Below are positions 39,752 to 51,750 of a DNA stretch of 64,000 nucleotides, piece after piece. The notes below the pieces were generated by a model, which worked only from the letters and a program-made list of their open reading frames with translations, did not search any database and had not been told where the DNA came from. Where the stretch lies: the NCBI RefSeq assembly GCF_033473495.1, contig NC_088939.1, positions 186,001-250,000 of the forward strand, given 5' to 3'. Source of the stretch: Cercospora beticola (Eukaryota; Ascomycota; Dothideomycetes; Mycosphaerellales; Mycosphaerellaceae). The position numbers were made by a program, and so were the translations under genes. Every line of letters starts with the position of its first letter. The first letter of the stretch is position 1.

Positions 39752-41233
39752 TCACAAGAAATACTCTCCTCTCCCTTGTCTTCCGGCGGGTACGGCTCGT
39801 CGATGGTCCGGCACAGCACTGAAAATCTTGAAGTCCGGCTCCAGATCCTCTCCAAGTGTCATGATGGAGGCGACATTGCCACATCTGTAGCAATAGTTTG
39901 GTGCAGACCAGACTGTTACCACGTCTTGAGAGGCGAAATGGTATTTGTAGCCCTCGTTGACGAGTTGATGGGCACGAGCAATCAGTGATAGGCCGTTGAC
40001 GTGGTTGAACTGGCGATATGTTAGCGAAAAAAATTGGGAAGAAGCATGAGCAACAATCGCACCTCGCTGGAAACTTTGTCTCCAAATAACCAACCTGCAC
40101 CTCTAGGTGAAACAGCCCATGTATCGACCTCTTCAGGATCTGACCAGACAAGATCACAGAATGCGCCTTCATGTGGAATCTCCTGTGCTCGTGCCACGAC
40201 GCGGATTTGGTCGAGCGTTCGGATCTCAGGTGACAAACCTCCATGCACACACAGCACTTTGCCGTCGATTATGGCTGCCAGAGCCAGAAAGTCGAATACT
40301 TGGCAGCAAGACTTCCAGACACTTGCGTTGCCATATTTCTGTTGACACTCTTCGTAGAAGCCGTAAACTTGCGTAATCTGTCGTGATTCGTGATTTCCTC
40401 GCACGAGTGTGACTTTATCTGGATACCTGTGGGCGCTGTTAGTCCATTGTCACGAATATAATTGCCAGGAGGAGTACTCACTTTGCCTTCAAACACATCA
40501 ACAATGTAAAAGTCTCAAGGGAAAAGTATCCTCGGTCCACAAAATCTCCAAGGAAGACGAAGTTCTGCATTCCGTTCGCGTGATCGGCCTTCTTCGTCGT
40601 GCTCTTGCTTCGGCTTGGCCCAGGACTCCTGACACCCAGTCCAGAATCATCTGAGACATCGTCTTCGACATCGTCCCCATCATCTACGGCCTCGCCCATA
40701 CTTCGACTCCGCACTCTTCCTCTCTCCTCCTCGCCTTCCTCACCAGTTTGACTCCCATCCTCACTCGCCGCAGATGTGTAAGCACTATCTCTCTGGAATC
40801 TCCTCTTCATCTTCCTCTTCACCTTTGGGTCTGTGATTTGTGTCGGAGGCTCAATATCGGCAGCACTGATGGCAGTCGTTCCAGAGGACATACTACTCCT
40901 CTTGCCCTTCTTCGTCGCCTCTCTTTCAGCCGCTGCTTTCTCGGCCGCGCGTTGGTCCACTTCGCCCGGCATTCCACCTGCTACATTGAATAGCTCCAGT
41001 AGATCGTAGAATTGGCCGTGGATATCACCGCAAACTGTGACTGGCGCTTCAACGGGCTGGATGTTCGACTCCTCCATGAGGCATTCTTTGACGATCTCAC
41101 AGAGGCGTTTCATGTCGGCTTCGGGCAGGTAGCGGCACAGCTTCGCCTGCTCCAGCCATTCGTCTGGTCCGGCATGGGAAGATAGCGTCGCGGGGCCTGG
41201 TTGAGGCACATCGCTGTCCTGTTCGCGTGCCAT
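39752..41233 (-). CDS. SIT4: Sit4/PP6-type Ser/Thr phosphatase catalytic subunit with large insertion
   Basis: Exons (minus strand) 41233-40482, 40426-40063 and 40009-39752 give 457 residues; splice phases agree. Active-site motifs are all present: [67 protein letters not shown] and [10 protein letters not shown], with the C-terminal YFL of PP2A-like enzymes. The signatures ([20 protein letters not shown] and [20 protein letters not shown]) match Sit4/PP6 rather than PP2A or PPG1. Between [14 protein letters not shown] and [12 protein letters not shown] there is an insertion of about 125 residues, rich in Lys, Glu, Ser and Asp, where the family normally has a direct connection. PP6 acts in the G1/S transition, TOR signalling and stress responses; the insertion may carry regulatory sites (inference). 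Confidence 0.9.
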
Positions 41234-41718
41234 ATTGAAAGGTGTTGCTGGTCGCGAGGGGTGGGTCGTTTGGTCTCGATGAGGGCTGTATGTGGCGCTG
41301 ATCCCGCAGCGCTGTGCGACGTCTGGTCGCGGTAAAGTCGCGCAATGAGTGTAGCAGTCAGAGTTCCAACCTGGCCAAGTTTCGGAGTATTGCGTTGAGG
41401 TGTACGTGATGTCCGACTCTGATCATCTGGCCCGAGTCGCAAGCACGACACGAGACCCTGCCCGCCTCGGCGGCGTGAAAGTCTTGGCGATATGCCATCA
41501 CTTGTGGCCGCCTGCGACTTTCACGTTCACACACAATGTTACATTCATCTCGTGCATCTTTTCCGGTTTGCTATATGAGATAATCACATGGATGCTTGCC
41601 GTGTGCACGTATTGCCTGCTGCTGACATTCAACTCGCAATCATAGCCTTTTCGCAAGGACTATTTGGTTTCACTCTACGGTGCTATGAAGCGAAGAAAAA
41701 CACGCCTCCAATCTGCAA
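41234..41718. other. intergenic, no gene recognised
   Basis: Promoter of the phosphatase gene and 3' end of the next gene; nothing else seen. Confidence 0.4.
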
Positions 41719-43148
41719 TCACTCGAACTCAACATAAACCAAGGGCGTAGTATACCCAGCAATCTCTCCTTTTTGCGCCTCATCATTTTTGGTGTACGTA
41801 ATGTACATTTCATTCTTGGTTGAACTTCTCGGCACCATATCTGGATGTGCCTGGACAGAATATGCTCCGAGAGCATGATTGCCACGAGGGCCTATCTCCC
41901 ATGTCAGCATCACTCCACCCTTATTCCGTACTCGGTACTCCCTTACCTGTGTAGATTTGCACAGCCTGTGACCAAGGTCCTTGGGGCTCAGGCGCAGTAC
42001 AGACATACGTCTCAGCACCTGGGAAGATATCACCTCCAATCCAGGTGTAAGCATTCCAATGCTTGTTGAAGAAATACGTGCCTTGGCCTCCGGCATTCGC
42101 ATTCTGGATCTCGACTCCATCTTGGCCAAGCTTTGGCATATCCCGTGTCCATTGACCGTGGACCCAGTACTCATACGCACCACGATCCTCCACTTCATGA
42201 GGTTGGACGCGAGCCAGCGCGGTCTTGTGGTCCCATTGTCCCCACAGCCAGGCATATCCATTGTGGACAAGCGTTCCGTAGGCACCGTACGCGATCTCGC
42301 CTTGCCTCCAGAATTGCTCAGCTACGATCTTGGTCTTGGGCAGACTATCTCGGCCATGGAAGCGAGAAGGATGATACTCCGTCTTGTAGAGTATGGTCGA
42401 AGGGTTCTCCGTCTCTACGCCAAGACTTTGATTGATATGAGCTGCAGGTACCCAAGTATATGCCGTAATATTCCCATCACTAGTCTCGGACGTCACGAGA
42501 GGTGGCTGATTAGGCCACAGCGCAATTCGCGTCCCATCGTCCCTGTTGCCCGCCGGCGAATGACAAAGATGTTTACCAGGCGACGGGAAAAAGCTCTCAT
42601 CGTGGCCATTCTTTCCATATTGTCGGAGAACAACAGAGTTGAGTGGATCTCTGCCACGCTCGATTTTTGGCCTTCCGTCGGACTCGTAGTCGGACCAAGA
42701 AGCTGTACTGGTTATGATCGGGAGCATATTGACGCTGCCATCAGAGTTACACAACTGAGTATCGCGGTAAGTCCATAAGAGCCGATCGCCAAATCGTACA
42801 GAACCTCCGCTGTCGCGATTGAGACTTGGGTCGCCGACCAAGCCTAAGAGTTCGGGTTCACGTTTCGTTTTGGGGATGATAGGCCCAGAGCCCGGATTTG
42901 CTTGTACCGGTTGATCTTGACCTTGAGGAGGGCCGGCTGATTGTCCTTGTGGTGCGTTGGGTGGAGGATTGCCTTGAATGGGTTGCTGCTGTCCAGGATA
43001 GTTCGAAGATGAAGCCGTGCCTTGAGAGTTGCGTTTGTCTAATGCTGTATTTCAATCAGTACTTACACTTCTGGCTGACGAAGTTCATTCACATACCAGC
43101 TCGGCCTTGGTCGATGGCACTGGACAGACGCTTCTTCCATTTGTCCAT
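41719..43148 (-). CDS. predicted propeller-fold (DUF4185/DUF5005-like) protein
   Basis: Exons (minus strand) 43148-43097, 43038-41947 and 41891-41719 give 438 residues; introns have gtatgt..cattag and gtaagg..gatag ends. The N-terminus (MDKWKKRLSSAIDQGRAG) is followed by a Gln/Pro/Asn-rich linker (about 18-75). The folded part contains DPSLNRDSGGSVRFGDRLLWTYRD, TAYTWVPAAHI, GAYGTLVHNGYAWLWGQWD, YFFNKHWNAYTWIGGD and PEPQGPWSQAVQIYT, repeated strand-turn blocks typical of five-bladed glycosidase-like propellers. No signal peptide is seen. The assignment to a DUF4185-like family is tentative and no substrate can be named. Confidence 0.6.
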
Positions 43149-43695
43149 GATTTACCAAATACTCGGCGTGATTCTGAGTCGTTGGATCTCTAGTGCTTGA
43201 AAATCAAGGTAGTTCCAAGGGTGTGACGTTGAGTTCTCGACTCGACAATAGTCAACAGCAGTTGCGCAACGAGATAATATAGATGGATGAGCAAGAATCC
43301 GGGCACATGCACGTTTGGAGGAGCCGCGGTCTTCAATCAATATACAGCATACGTCAGCGGGGAATGGTGACATTGGCGTACAGTAGTGGCAGAGCTTACC
43401 CAAGTTTCTCGACACCACACCTCTGGTTGATGCAATGAAGGGCCGCCGCATCTGGCAAGAGATTTCACAATAGTATTGATTCGAAGCGTGTGTGATTCTG
43501 ACTCTGCCTGAATTGCTCTACTCTACATAAGTGTCACGCACACCAGATACCTGCTATCCCCTACAATGTCTTCAAGTATGCTCTGAACTTGCACGGGTCG
43601 ACCAACTGTGCGCTTCTTAAAATCCTTCAGGCTTGCAAATTCCGAGCACAACGACCTGAGCCCGCTGTTCAAGCTGTAGAACGCCACATGAGCCA
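43149..43695. other. intergenic, no gene recognised
   Basis: Short overlapping frames only. Confidence 0.4.
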
Positions 43696-45288
43696 TCAAG
43701 TCGTTGGATTTGGCGTGATAGGTATTCCCCTCATGCGTGACATTAGAGGGCGAGGTCTGCATACGATGCATCGGCATGGATTCTCAGGATCGCGAACGTA
43801 AAGGTAATCGAGCACTTTGTCAATGCCTCCGCTGTCTGCCAGCCGAATGATGTCTCTCATGGATGTTGCGAGAGAGTGATATCTCTTCCAGCAATGGAAT
43901 TTGAGAAGTCTGCCTCCACGTGCGCTCTGATCAGAGGTTCGATTGATGGTCCACTGCACAGGTCCTCCAGACCTTGATAGTATTGCCCGCGAGAGGCACA
44001 TGCGCAAGTCGTAGCTTTCGTTTGGTTGGAACATGATCTCGAAATCTCGGAGAGTTTCGGATATGCTGCTACACACAGCTCGAAGAGTAGTCGGCAGTGC
44101 ACGCAAATCTTGCAGGCTATGGATTGTGAGTGAACTTAAGGAGGCCGGCAGAGTCGTTACTAGCTCAGAGTGCCCATCGGCTGTGGTCCGACGTGCACCG
44201 TGAAGGAGGAGAGTTTCGTCAATAGTCAACGAAGTCAGACATGCGAAGTTGCTTAGGCCGTGCGCGAAGACTCTTGACTCATTTGTTGGATAGAGCAGTA
44301 CTGTAGTCGTCCTCGAGTCACGTAAGCTGAGCGTCTTCAAGCTCGAGCGATGTTGTTTTAATGCCGCGAGAAGTGCGCATGGGTTGACAACATGACCCTG
44401 TCGTCGAGACCAGCTGATCGACACCCTGTCCAAAGCTCTACAGCTCATGATCAACCGAGAAATATCTCGCCCGTTCAAGAGACATTTCCGTAGACTCAGT
44501 TGGAAGATACTGGAGGCTGGAGGCGGATTTGGCCATGGATTGTCGTCAAACACAGATCTGATCGCAGTCCCGACGAAGGTAGTGACTCTCGGTCGCTGCA
44601 TCACCGGTAACAATGCGGTTTGAAACGTAGGACCAGGGCCCTGCCGCTTGCTTCCAATAATATGAACTTCAGACAAATTCAAGTACTTGACGGTCTGCGT
44701 GCTTGGTGGTGGTGTTGAAAGCATCGAGTTGAACATTCGTGTCATATCAGGACAACTGCGGCATTGCTCCGTCTCTTCATTGTGAGGAGGATCAACGAAA
44801 CATACCAGGGTCCTGATTCTGTTGGTCAGCGCGGCGAGCATGACTATTTCCCATGTCCGACAACTGCTTCTCGGGTTGAATGTAGCGTCGGCCATGGCGA
44901 ATCTCACTCCCTGCCCGAAATTTTGCTCGGTCGCTTCCCAGCAGATCTCAAGTCGATCGAGCGGCATGCACGGCGACATGCCATGGACAGGGCGCAGAAG
45001 TAGAACTTGGACGAAATTTGCAAGTTGTGGGGATCTGCTCAAGGTGCAAAGCAGTTGCTGAATCTTCCCTCCAAGTTCTGGGGTTCTGATGAACTTGTAC
45101 AGATGAGACTGACCGATGGGCAATAAGGTCCGAGAAGTGCGACTAATTGCTCCGAAGGTTGCGATGCGCTGCTTGTATGCTCGAGGTGACCGATCATGAA
45201 GTGGTGGCCCAGCTAGGTCGACTATGCGGTCCAACACCTCGTTTGGCAGTGATTCCAGTGCACTTAACATGGCCGGGGCACTTGACAT
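43696..45288 (-). CDS. F-box-like protein
   Basis: A single-exon gene of 530 residues from the ATG at 45288. The N-terminus LESLPNEVLDRIVDLAGPP is an F-box-type motif; after it, SRTSRTLLPIGQSHLYKFI and leucine-rich segments (VKYLNLSEVHI, IFQLSLRKCLLNGRDISRLI, LKTLSLRDSRTT, CLTSLTIDETLLL, LSSLTIHSLQDLRALP) suggest a degenerate leucine-rich repeat domain. F-box/LRR proteins normally recruit substrates to SCF ubiquitin ligases; the substrate is unknown. The frame is intact. Confidence 0.8.
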   Translation of the reverse strand: MSSAPAMLSALESLPNEVLDRIVDLAGPPLHDRSPRAYKQRIATFGAISRTSRTLLPIGQSHLYKFIRTPELGGKIQQLLCTLSRSPQLANFVQVLLLRPVHGMSPCMPLDRLEICWEATEQNFGQGVRFAMADATFNPRSSCRTWEIVMLAALTNRIRTLVCFVDPPHNEETEQCRSCPDMTRMFNSMLSTPPPSTQTVKYLNLSEVHIIGSKRQGPGPTFQTALLPVMQRPRVTTFVGTAIRSVFDDNPWPNPPPASSIFQLSLRKCLLNGRDISRLIMSCRALDRVSISWSRRQGHVVNPCALLAALKQHRSSLKTLSLRDSRTTTVLLYPTNESRVFAHGLSNFACLTSLTIDETLLLHGARRTTADGHSELVTTLPASLSSLTIHSLQDLRALPTTLRAVCSSISETLRDFEIMFQPNESYDLRMCLSRAILSRSGGPVQWTINRTSDQSARGGRLLKFHCWKRYHSLATSMRDIIRLADSGGIDKVLDYLYVRDPENPCRCIVCRPRPLMSRMRGIPITPNPTT

Positions 45289-45853
45289 GGCAGTGAGTAT
45301 CCAGGCAGATGTTGATAGCAGAGGTCAAAGGCTCAGGCGTGTTCTCCGACACATTTAAAAGCCGAAGATCAACATTCCCAAAGGTTCCAGAAGTGTGTTG
45401 AGCACAAACATTTCAGCTGCACCCTTTCAGAGACACGAACGCAAAAGCCTACGAGCAACTGGTACATTCGTCAAGCTGCCAGGACATCCACGCTGGGTGT
45501 TACTGCTGCTACGGATTGTGGAGAGCAAGAGCGAGGGGATTCTCCCATCATGCGTTCGTGAGAGACCAGGACCAATAGCCAAGAACAGTAGGCTTGAATT
45601 TGAGCTTCTTGATGGTCTCGGAGAGCGAGAAAAATGGAAGAACGTTCCACTGATTCTCTTGCTGCATGTGAAGCTCATGTAGTCGATATCTGCCAATGCA
45701 TACAACTGAGTCGAGCTGGAACCAGGGTTTGGCTGTCGCTGCCTCTGCGACTCGAGCCAGAATCGAAGGTGCCAAATGCGCAAGACGAATGCTGAGCGGA
45801 CAGGCGCGTGCTGTGGAGATCAATTCTCACCGGCCCTCGACGCCGTACCAAGG
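45289..45853. other. intergenic, no gene recognised
   Basis: Short overlapping frames only. Confidence 0.4.
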
Positions 45854-46482
45854 CTAATAGCCACTCAAAAGCGTCCTCTTCCTCACCATATCGATATCCC
45901 TCGGATCTCTCTCCCATACCCCTAGCTCTGCCAAACTCACCCAAGACACCTCAAAGTTCTCATCGCTCCCTCCAGTTCCAACGCGCTTGGTCCGGAGCGG
46001 GACTTTGGCCGCGTGAGCGCTCAAATCCCCTCTGCCGTAAATTTCGACCAGTTTCGTGAGCTTGGGAATGAGAATCTGCTGAACGGCGCTGATCTGGTAC
46101 ATTGTGCAGCGCACATCGCGAAGTAGGGTGAGGGATTGTTTGTCCAGGCTTTTCAGGAAGACGTGCGTACAAGTGACGGTGTGGCTGATTTGTCGGTCAG
46201 CTGGATTTGCTGTTTGACATTGCTCGGGAGTACTCACGATGTGAAAGTGTTGCTGCCATAAACAATTGCAAGAGCTTCGGTGCGCACTTGCTGATTGACT
46301 GCGGCTAATGCTGGAAGTCGTGGGAGAACTGCTTCATGATCTTGATACGCGGGGTCGTTCTGTTGATAAGGAGACTTGGCTTGGCCAACGGTCCTGGAAA
46401 GGCTGATGAGTTGATTGTGGGCGATCACAAGCTCGAATACGCGGTTGCGCAGCTCAGCAGGGAGATGCAAGAAGCCTGTCAT
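45854..46482 (-). CDS. LPxELRNR-motif protein, two exons
   Basis: Exons (minus strand) 46482-46238 and 46184-45854 give about 191 residues. The ATG at 46482 starts MTGFLHLPAELRNRVFELVI, the same family motif as at 36635 and 38224. The frame is open for a further 50 codons upstream but without an ATG, so an upstream exon is possible. The intron (gtgagt..aaatcag) joins YGSNTFTS to TVTCTHVFLKSL. Later blocks are SLTLLRDVRCTMYQISAVQQ and VSWVSLAELGVW. Function unknown. Confidence 0.65.
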
Positions 46483-46795
46483 GTCGATGCCGAAAAGTGT
46501 GTTTGTTTGCTGAAGTGGCAGTTCCTGCGAAGTCTTGTTGTGAGGGACGTGGCGTGGGTCTTGTTCGTGGTCGGGCGATGTCGGAGCCCCGAAATCGGTC
46601 GTCTGCTGAGACGTCACGCACGCCTGCTGCAAGCCACGAAAAGTGCAGGTAACGGTGCGTAGAAGCTATCCGCCTGTAAGCGTATTAGTGATACAGAATA
46701 CAAGTCTCTCCATGGCGGCCCAATAGTTTGACTGTGGCTTCTCCGTGACGAGTGGCCTGACTCCGACACAAACAACAAGAGCATCTGATACCTGG
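46483..46795. other. spacer, possible upstream exon
   Basis: See the preceding gene; nothing else recognised. Confidence 0.35.
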
Positions 46796-47987
46796 CTACG
46801 TGTAAAGCTCGTCGTCCTCACGTTCGATGTGTGTGCCAGCAGGATGCCTTCTTCTCTTGGCTGCTTTGCCTTGACCTGCAGCCCAGCCGCCACGTATGCC
46901 ATCGTAGTCATCGACATTGTTCCAGCTGATCCAGACATCGTCCGCTTCTCCCTCGACAGTGATTGGAACGAGTGCTACGTCCCGGCGAAGCCCTTCTGCA
47001 TTGCGTGCATTCAAGTCTTGCAGTGCTCGGTGCACGAATCCCATGTGACTTAGCTTGCTGGAGAGTCGGACTGATCCTGGCTCCAGAGATCTCAAGTACT
47101 CTCTGGGCAACTGGCGTAGGAACTACAAGATGTCAACTGTGTGCAGCTCCCACCAGTGACCGTTCTCGTCATACCTTGATCAACGGTGTGTGGAAGATGC
47201 ATTCAAATGTGTTTTCACTGTAGTACACACGCAGGGCTTCCTGTTGATAGTGAAATACTGTTTCTGCTGGCGCACCCGAAAGGCAGGACATCTTGCTCAC
47301 GTCTGGTTCTTTGATATAAGGCCACTGCAGCGAAAGCTCGATTGGCAGATCAGATGTTGTGATTGCTGCAATCTCCGCGTCTATTTCTGCAGATCGAGTG
47401 AAGCGAGACTCTACGCGATTCATGGTGTCAACTTCAACATCCATTGGCGTGGGTTGAGCGGCATCCGCAGTGGGTTGAACTGATGAGCTGCCGAAAACGA
47501 TCTGCACAGGTGGGCCTTCGGACGATGGGTTGTTGCTAGCTGGTTGTTGGAGCTCTCTACTCGCGCTGGAATTGTTCTCTGACCGTGTAGATATGGCAAT
47601 TCCATCTCCTCCGAGGTGCGGCCTTTGCCTCATGCGTTCATCTTTGTGATTTGAAGGGGTTGGGGCTTTCGGCGCATGAGTTCTCAGACTTCCTGTGCCA
47701 GTCCGAGCGGCGTGGCGGCCAGTATGCGGAAGGGAGCGCTTGCGGTAATTCTCGGTCGAGGCGCTGCGAGCGGACAACGTGGCCTCCCGCATCGTCTCGA
47801 GACCGAGCTCCGCCCAGTCCTCGTTGTCCGTTTCGCCATCGTTCGTGTCGGAATCTCTATCCAGGTCGTTATCGAGCGACATCTTCTCATCAAAGCGTCG
47901 TTTCTTGCGTCCGGTGTGCATGTGGCCAATTTTGCGGCTGATGGCATCTGCCTGCGCCATCATGAGAGCCGCTGGTGGAGTCGGCAT
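46796..47987 (-). CDS. LPxEL-family-like protein with basic N-terminus, two exons
   Basis: Exons (minus strand) 47987-47175 and 47122-46796 give 379 residues; the intron (gtatga..ttgtag) is in phase 0. The N-terminal 200 residues are charged and disordered with a basic cluster (HTGRKKRRFDEK) and acidic runs. The folded part, around 255-290, reads APAETVFHYQQEALRVYYSENTFECIF, which matches the Tyr-Tyr-x-x-N-x-F segment seen in the LPxELRNR proteins nearby (IGLYYICHKFNF), so it is probably a diverged relative whose first motif is lost or unrecognised. The C-terminus has a basic KAAKRRRHPAG. Function unknown. Confidence 0.6.
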
Positions 47988-48266
47988 TTTGCCTGTGGAT
48001 CGGTCTGTCAGTTGGCGGATGTTGACGAGCGGAAGAAGTCACATTTCCGTTGCGGAGGGAGGTTTCAGCAAGCGGCAGTCGCGACTGTAGAAAAGTCTCC
48101 ACACACCTGCAAGCACCCGACGCGAAAAAACGCGTAAAGCAAACAAGTCACATTTTCCTACAGCAAGAGCACTCGGCTCGCTTGCTGACTCCAAACGCCA
48201 CGCTAAACCTCGTCATGTTCATCTCAGTCGTGCTTCATCATCGCGCAACGCGTGATATCCTCGTCC

Positions 48267-49064
48267 TCATCCAAGCGTCTTCATTTTCTTCTTCTTCCCC
48301 GCCTTCTCGCCGTTCTTCTTCTGCGAGAACTCCCGCCAACTTCCAATGCGCTGATCTCTCGTCTTCTCCCAATCCTGTTCGTGCTCCCGCTTTCGCTTGC
48401 GTTCTGCCAGCTCAGCTTCTTCCTGCTTCTTCTGACGCCCCTCATCTTGCATCTGCGCCTTCAGCTGTCGTTGCCGGCGGAGCTCGTTATCTGCCAGAAC
48501 CCATTTCACTTTGTCCTTCCATGCCTTCATGAAATCAATGTCTGGATCTTTCACCTCCTCGCTATCGACTGTGAGCTTCTTCTCGCGAATCAGAAGCATT
48601 CGGGCATCGGCGATCGCCTCGTCGAGCTTCGCACGTTCCTTTTCGTCGAGGAGCGCTTGGTAAGCTTTGGCCAATCGGTCGAAGGCGTCTTGCGCGTAGG
48701 GGTTTTTGGTTTTGTCAGGATGTATCAGAAGCGACTTCTTCCTGTACGTCTTCTTGATGTCCTCGTCCGGCACGCCTGGCTGGAGGTCGAGTACATCGTA
48801 TGCGTTGGCGCGAAAAGCGTTCTTGATGCGCTCGATCTCTGAGTCCTATTGCTTGTCAGTACACCAGATTCGTAGTGAGCTGGACGTCAAGTAACAGCGT
48901 CATGGCTGGACTAATTAGCCCCTCTGTGGTCTTTGCGAACGTACCTTGTCAAATTCCTTCGAGTCTTTCTCCAGGTTGGCGAGAAAGGCAGCATCTTCCA
49001 ACTCCTGCTGCTTCTCAAGCTCTTTCAGACTCTTCTCTGGCTCCGGTCCTTTCGTCTCCGACAT
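48267..49064 (-). CDS. J-domain protein, Spf31/DNAJC8-like
   Basis: Exons (minus strand) 49064-48945 and 48845-48267 give 232 residues; the intron is 99 bp with gtacgt..caatag ends. The J domain lies near residues 53-115 (NAYDVLDLQPGVPDEDIKKTYRKKSLLIHPDKTKNP in pieces) with its HPD motif intact. The C-terminal charged helix ends in DWEKTRDQRIGSWREFSQKK, close to the end of the DNAJC8/Spf31 spliceosome-associated J proteins, followed by Lys-rich GEKAGKKKKMK. Family members bind Hsp70 and work with splicing factors in the nucleus. It is divergently paired with the DBP4 gene, with only 256 bp between the start codons. Confidence 0.82.
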
Positions 49065-49320
49065 GGTGGACGTGCTGGGCTAGATGCTGAAGTGATTGTG
49101 CGAATCAGAGAGTGTTCTTCGAGGTTGCGCTGGAGGCGAGAGCTCGACTACAAGGGTTCGCGCTAGCGCAAACTCTAATTGCGATTGCGGATTTTTCGGA
49201 CATAACTTTCTCTGTCCCAAGCGATTTCTGCTGTACGATCAGGCCTCTGTTCGAGGGCACGCGACTTGACGCCACGCTGAGTGCAGGCAGCTTGGTGCTC
49301 ACGACTGCCACTGCGGGACT

Positions 49321-51750
49321 ATGGCACCTATACTCACCGGGCGCACGAAGCCCACCAAGCCCAAGAAGCAAGCTCGAGGGCAGAAGAGGAAGAGAGATGA
49401 TGTCGATGTCGAGACTCTGGAGGCTGCTGTCAAGGAACTGGATCCCAAAAGCAGCAAAATCGAGACCTTCGCCGATCTACCGCTGTCCGAACCGACGAAA
49501 GCTGGTCTGAAATCATCTCACTTCAGCACACTCACCGATATCCAGTCGAAGGCGATTCCGTTGGCATTGAAAGGGCGCGATATCCTTGGAGCTGCGAAGA
49601 CAGGTAGTGGAAAGACACTGGCATTCATTGTCCCCGTTCTCGAGAACCTGTACAGAGCGCAATGTGTCGGAGCCGATGCAGGGCTGGGTGCCCTTATCAT
49701 CACTCCCACGAGAGAGCTCGCGATCCAGATCTTCGAGGTGCTTCGGAAAGTGGGAGGGAAAGGACATCTCTTCTCAGCTGGGCTGGTAATCGGAGGAAAG
49801 AGCGTTAGAGATGAGGCGGATGCTATGTTGAGGATGAACATTCTGGTCTGTACGCCTGGGCGGATAAAGCAGCACCTGGAGCAGACAGCAGGATTCAATG
49901 CGGATAACCTGCAGATGCTGGTCCTTGATGAGGCGGACAGAATTATGGATATGGGCTTCCAGCATGCCGTCGATGCGATCATCGAATATCTGCCAAAGCA
50001 GCGGCAGACCATGTTATTCAGCGCAACGCAGAGCAAGAGAGTGTCTGATCTGGCACGGTTGTCGCTCAAGGATCCAGAGTACATTTCTGTTCATGAGGCA
50101 GCCTCCTCAGCCACTCCAGCGACGCTTCAGCAGAACTACGTTATTACACCCCTCTCCGAGAAATTGGACACGCTCTGGTCATTCATACAATCAGCGAAGA
50201 AAAGCAAGATCATTGTGTTCCTGTCCGCGACAAAGCAGGTACGTTTTGTATACCAAGCCTTCCGGCACATGCAGCCTGGTATTCCACTTCTGCATCTCTA
50301 CGGAAGAATGAAAGAGACGACGCGTTTGGAGACCACTGAGAAGTTCTCGAGGGCCAAGCATAGCTGTCTCTTCACCACCGATGTTGTTGCGCGAGGACTG
50401 GACTTTCCGGCTGTTGATTGGGTAGTGCAAGTTGACTGCCCGGAAGATGCAGACACCTACATTCACCGCGTCGGACGTACAGCACGATACGAGCGGAATG
50501 GACGTGCAGTGCTCTTCCTGGACCCCAGCGAGGAGGAAGGCATGCTCACTCGACTGGAACAAAAGAAGGTGCCAATTGAGCGCATCAACGTAAAACAAAA
50601 GAAGCAGCAAAGTATCAAAGACCAGTTGCAAAACATGTGCTTCCAAGATCCGCATCTCAAGCAGTTGGCTATGAAGGCATTCGTGGCGTATGTCAAAAGT
50701 ATACACATTCAGAAGGACAAGGAAACGTTCAACCTGCAAAACTATAAGCTTGACGAGTGGGCGACCAGTATGGGTCTTCTGAATGCTCCACGAATCAAAT
50801 TCCTCAAAGCCGACCCCGAAGAACAGAAACGCAAGAAGAACGAATCGCGGCAAGCCAGAATTCAAAGCGAGGATGAGGATGAGGACTCCGATGATGAGGA
50901 GGATCACAAAGCGAAGAAGAAGGATGGCGTTCGAACCAAATATGATCGCATGTTCGAGCGGCAGAACCAGGACATCTTGGCAGAGCATACTCGCAAGCTT
51001 CTGCGCGACGACGACTTTGATATCAACAGGCTGGACGGAGAACAATTATCAGACGACGATCTGTTTGCTGTCAAGAAACGTATACCAGTAGACGCAGACG
51101 AGTCGGACGCTGCTTCTTCGACTGATGAGGAGGAAGAGGACGTCGCGGGAGTGAGAAAGGTCAACATTCCAGGTGCCAAGAATCCAATCGTACTGGACTC
51201 TAAGCGTCGTGAGAAACTTCTCAAATCAAAGAAGAAGCTCACGAAACTCAAAGACAAGGGTCAAAAGCTGGTCTTCGATGATGAGGGTAATGCTCATCAA
51301 CTCTACGAGCTTGAGAATGAGGAAGATTTCCGTGCCAAGGGTGAAGCCGAGGAGCAACGGAAACGCTTCTTGGAGAAGGAGGCAGAACGTGCTGCTCAGG
51401 CGGATGTCGAGGATAAGGCGCTTGCGAAGGAGAAGAGGAGAGCCAAGAGGGAGAAGAGGAAGGAGAAGGAGAAGGCTGCAGCGATTGGAGCACAGAGTGA
51501 TGATGATGAAAGTGATGATGGAGGGGCTCCGCTGGAGGACGCGAGGGATGATTTTGCCAAATTCCTCGGTGATATTCAGTCGAGCGGAGGTGAGAGCGAG
51601 GACGAAAGCGATGCGGAAAGTGAGCGGCCGCAGAAGAAGCCTAAGTGGTTCCAAGAGAAGGGACGTCGGAAAGACCTCGATGATCAAGAGATGGAGATTG
51701 AGTCGTTCGGAGACCTGGAAGCTGCTGCTGCTGCTGCTCTTCAAGGATGA
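49321..51750 (+). CDS. DBP4: DEAD-box RNA helicase Dbp4
   Basis: A single-exon gene of 809 residues. Helicase motifs appear in order: Q-motif region ([16 protein letters not shown]), [23 protein letters not shown] in [16 protein letters not shown], the ARGLDF block and HRVGRTAR. The spacing and the segments [14 protein letters not shown] and [16 protein letters not shown], plus the post-helicase [17 protein letters not shown] and a long acidic/basic C-terminus, identify Dbp4 (Hca4), which acts in 40S pre-rRNA processing and U14 snoRNA release in the nucleolus. The C-terminus has several Asp/Glu-rich tracts and basic [10 protein letters not shown]. Confidence 0.93.
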   Translation: MAPILTGRTKPTKPKKQARGQKRKRDDVDVETLEAAVKELDPKSSKIETFADLPLSEPTKAGLKSSHFSTLTDIQSKAIPLALKGRDILGAAKTGSGKTLAFIVPVLENLYRAQCVGADAGLGALIITPTRELAIQIFEVLRKVGGKGHLFSAGLVIGGKSVRDEADAMLRMNILVCTPGRIKQHLEQTAGFNADNLQMLVLDEADRIMDMGFQHAVDAIIEYLPKQRQTMLFSATQSKRVSDLARLSLKDPEYISVHEAASSATPATLQQNYVITPLSEKLDTLWSFIQSAKKSKIIVFLSATKQVRFVYQAFRHMQPGIPLLHLYGRMKETTRLETTEKFSRAKHSCLFTTDVVARGLDFPAVDWVVQVDCPEDADTYIHRVGRTARYERNGRAVLFLDPSEEEGMLTRLEQKKVPIERINVKQKKQQSIKDQLQNMCFQDPHLKQLAMKAFVAYVKSIHIQKDKETFNLQNYKLDEWATSMGLLNAPRIKFLKADPEEQKRKKNESRQARIQSEDEDEDSDDEEDHKAKKKDGVRTKYDRMFERQNQDILAEHTRKLLRDDDFDINRLDGEQLSDDDLFAVKKRIPVDADESDAASSTDEEEEDVAGVRKVNIPGAKNPIVLDSKRREKLLKSKKKLTKLKDKGQKLVFDDEGNAHQLYELENEEDFRAKGEAEEQRKRFLEKEAERAAQADVEDKALAKEKRRAKREKRKEKEKAAAIGAQSDDDESDDGGAPLEDARDDFAKFLGDIQSSGGESEDESDAESERPQKKPKWFQEKGRRKDLDDQEMEIESFGDLEAAAAAALQG

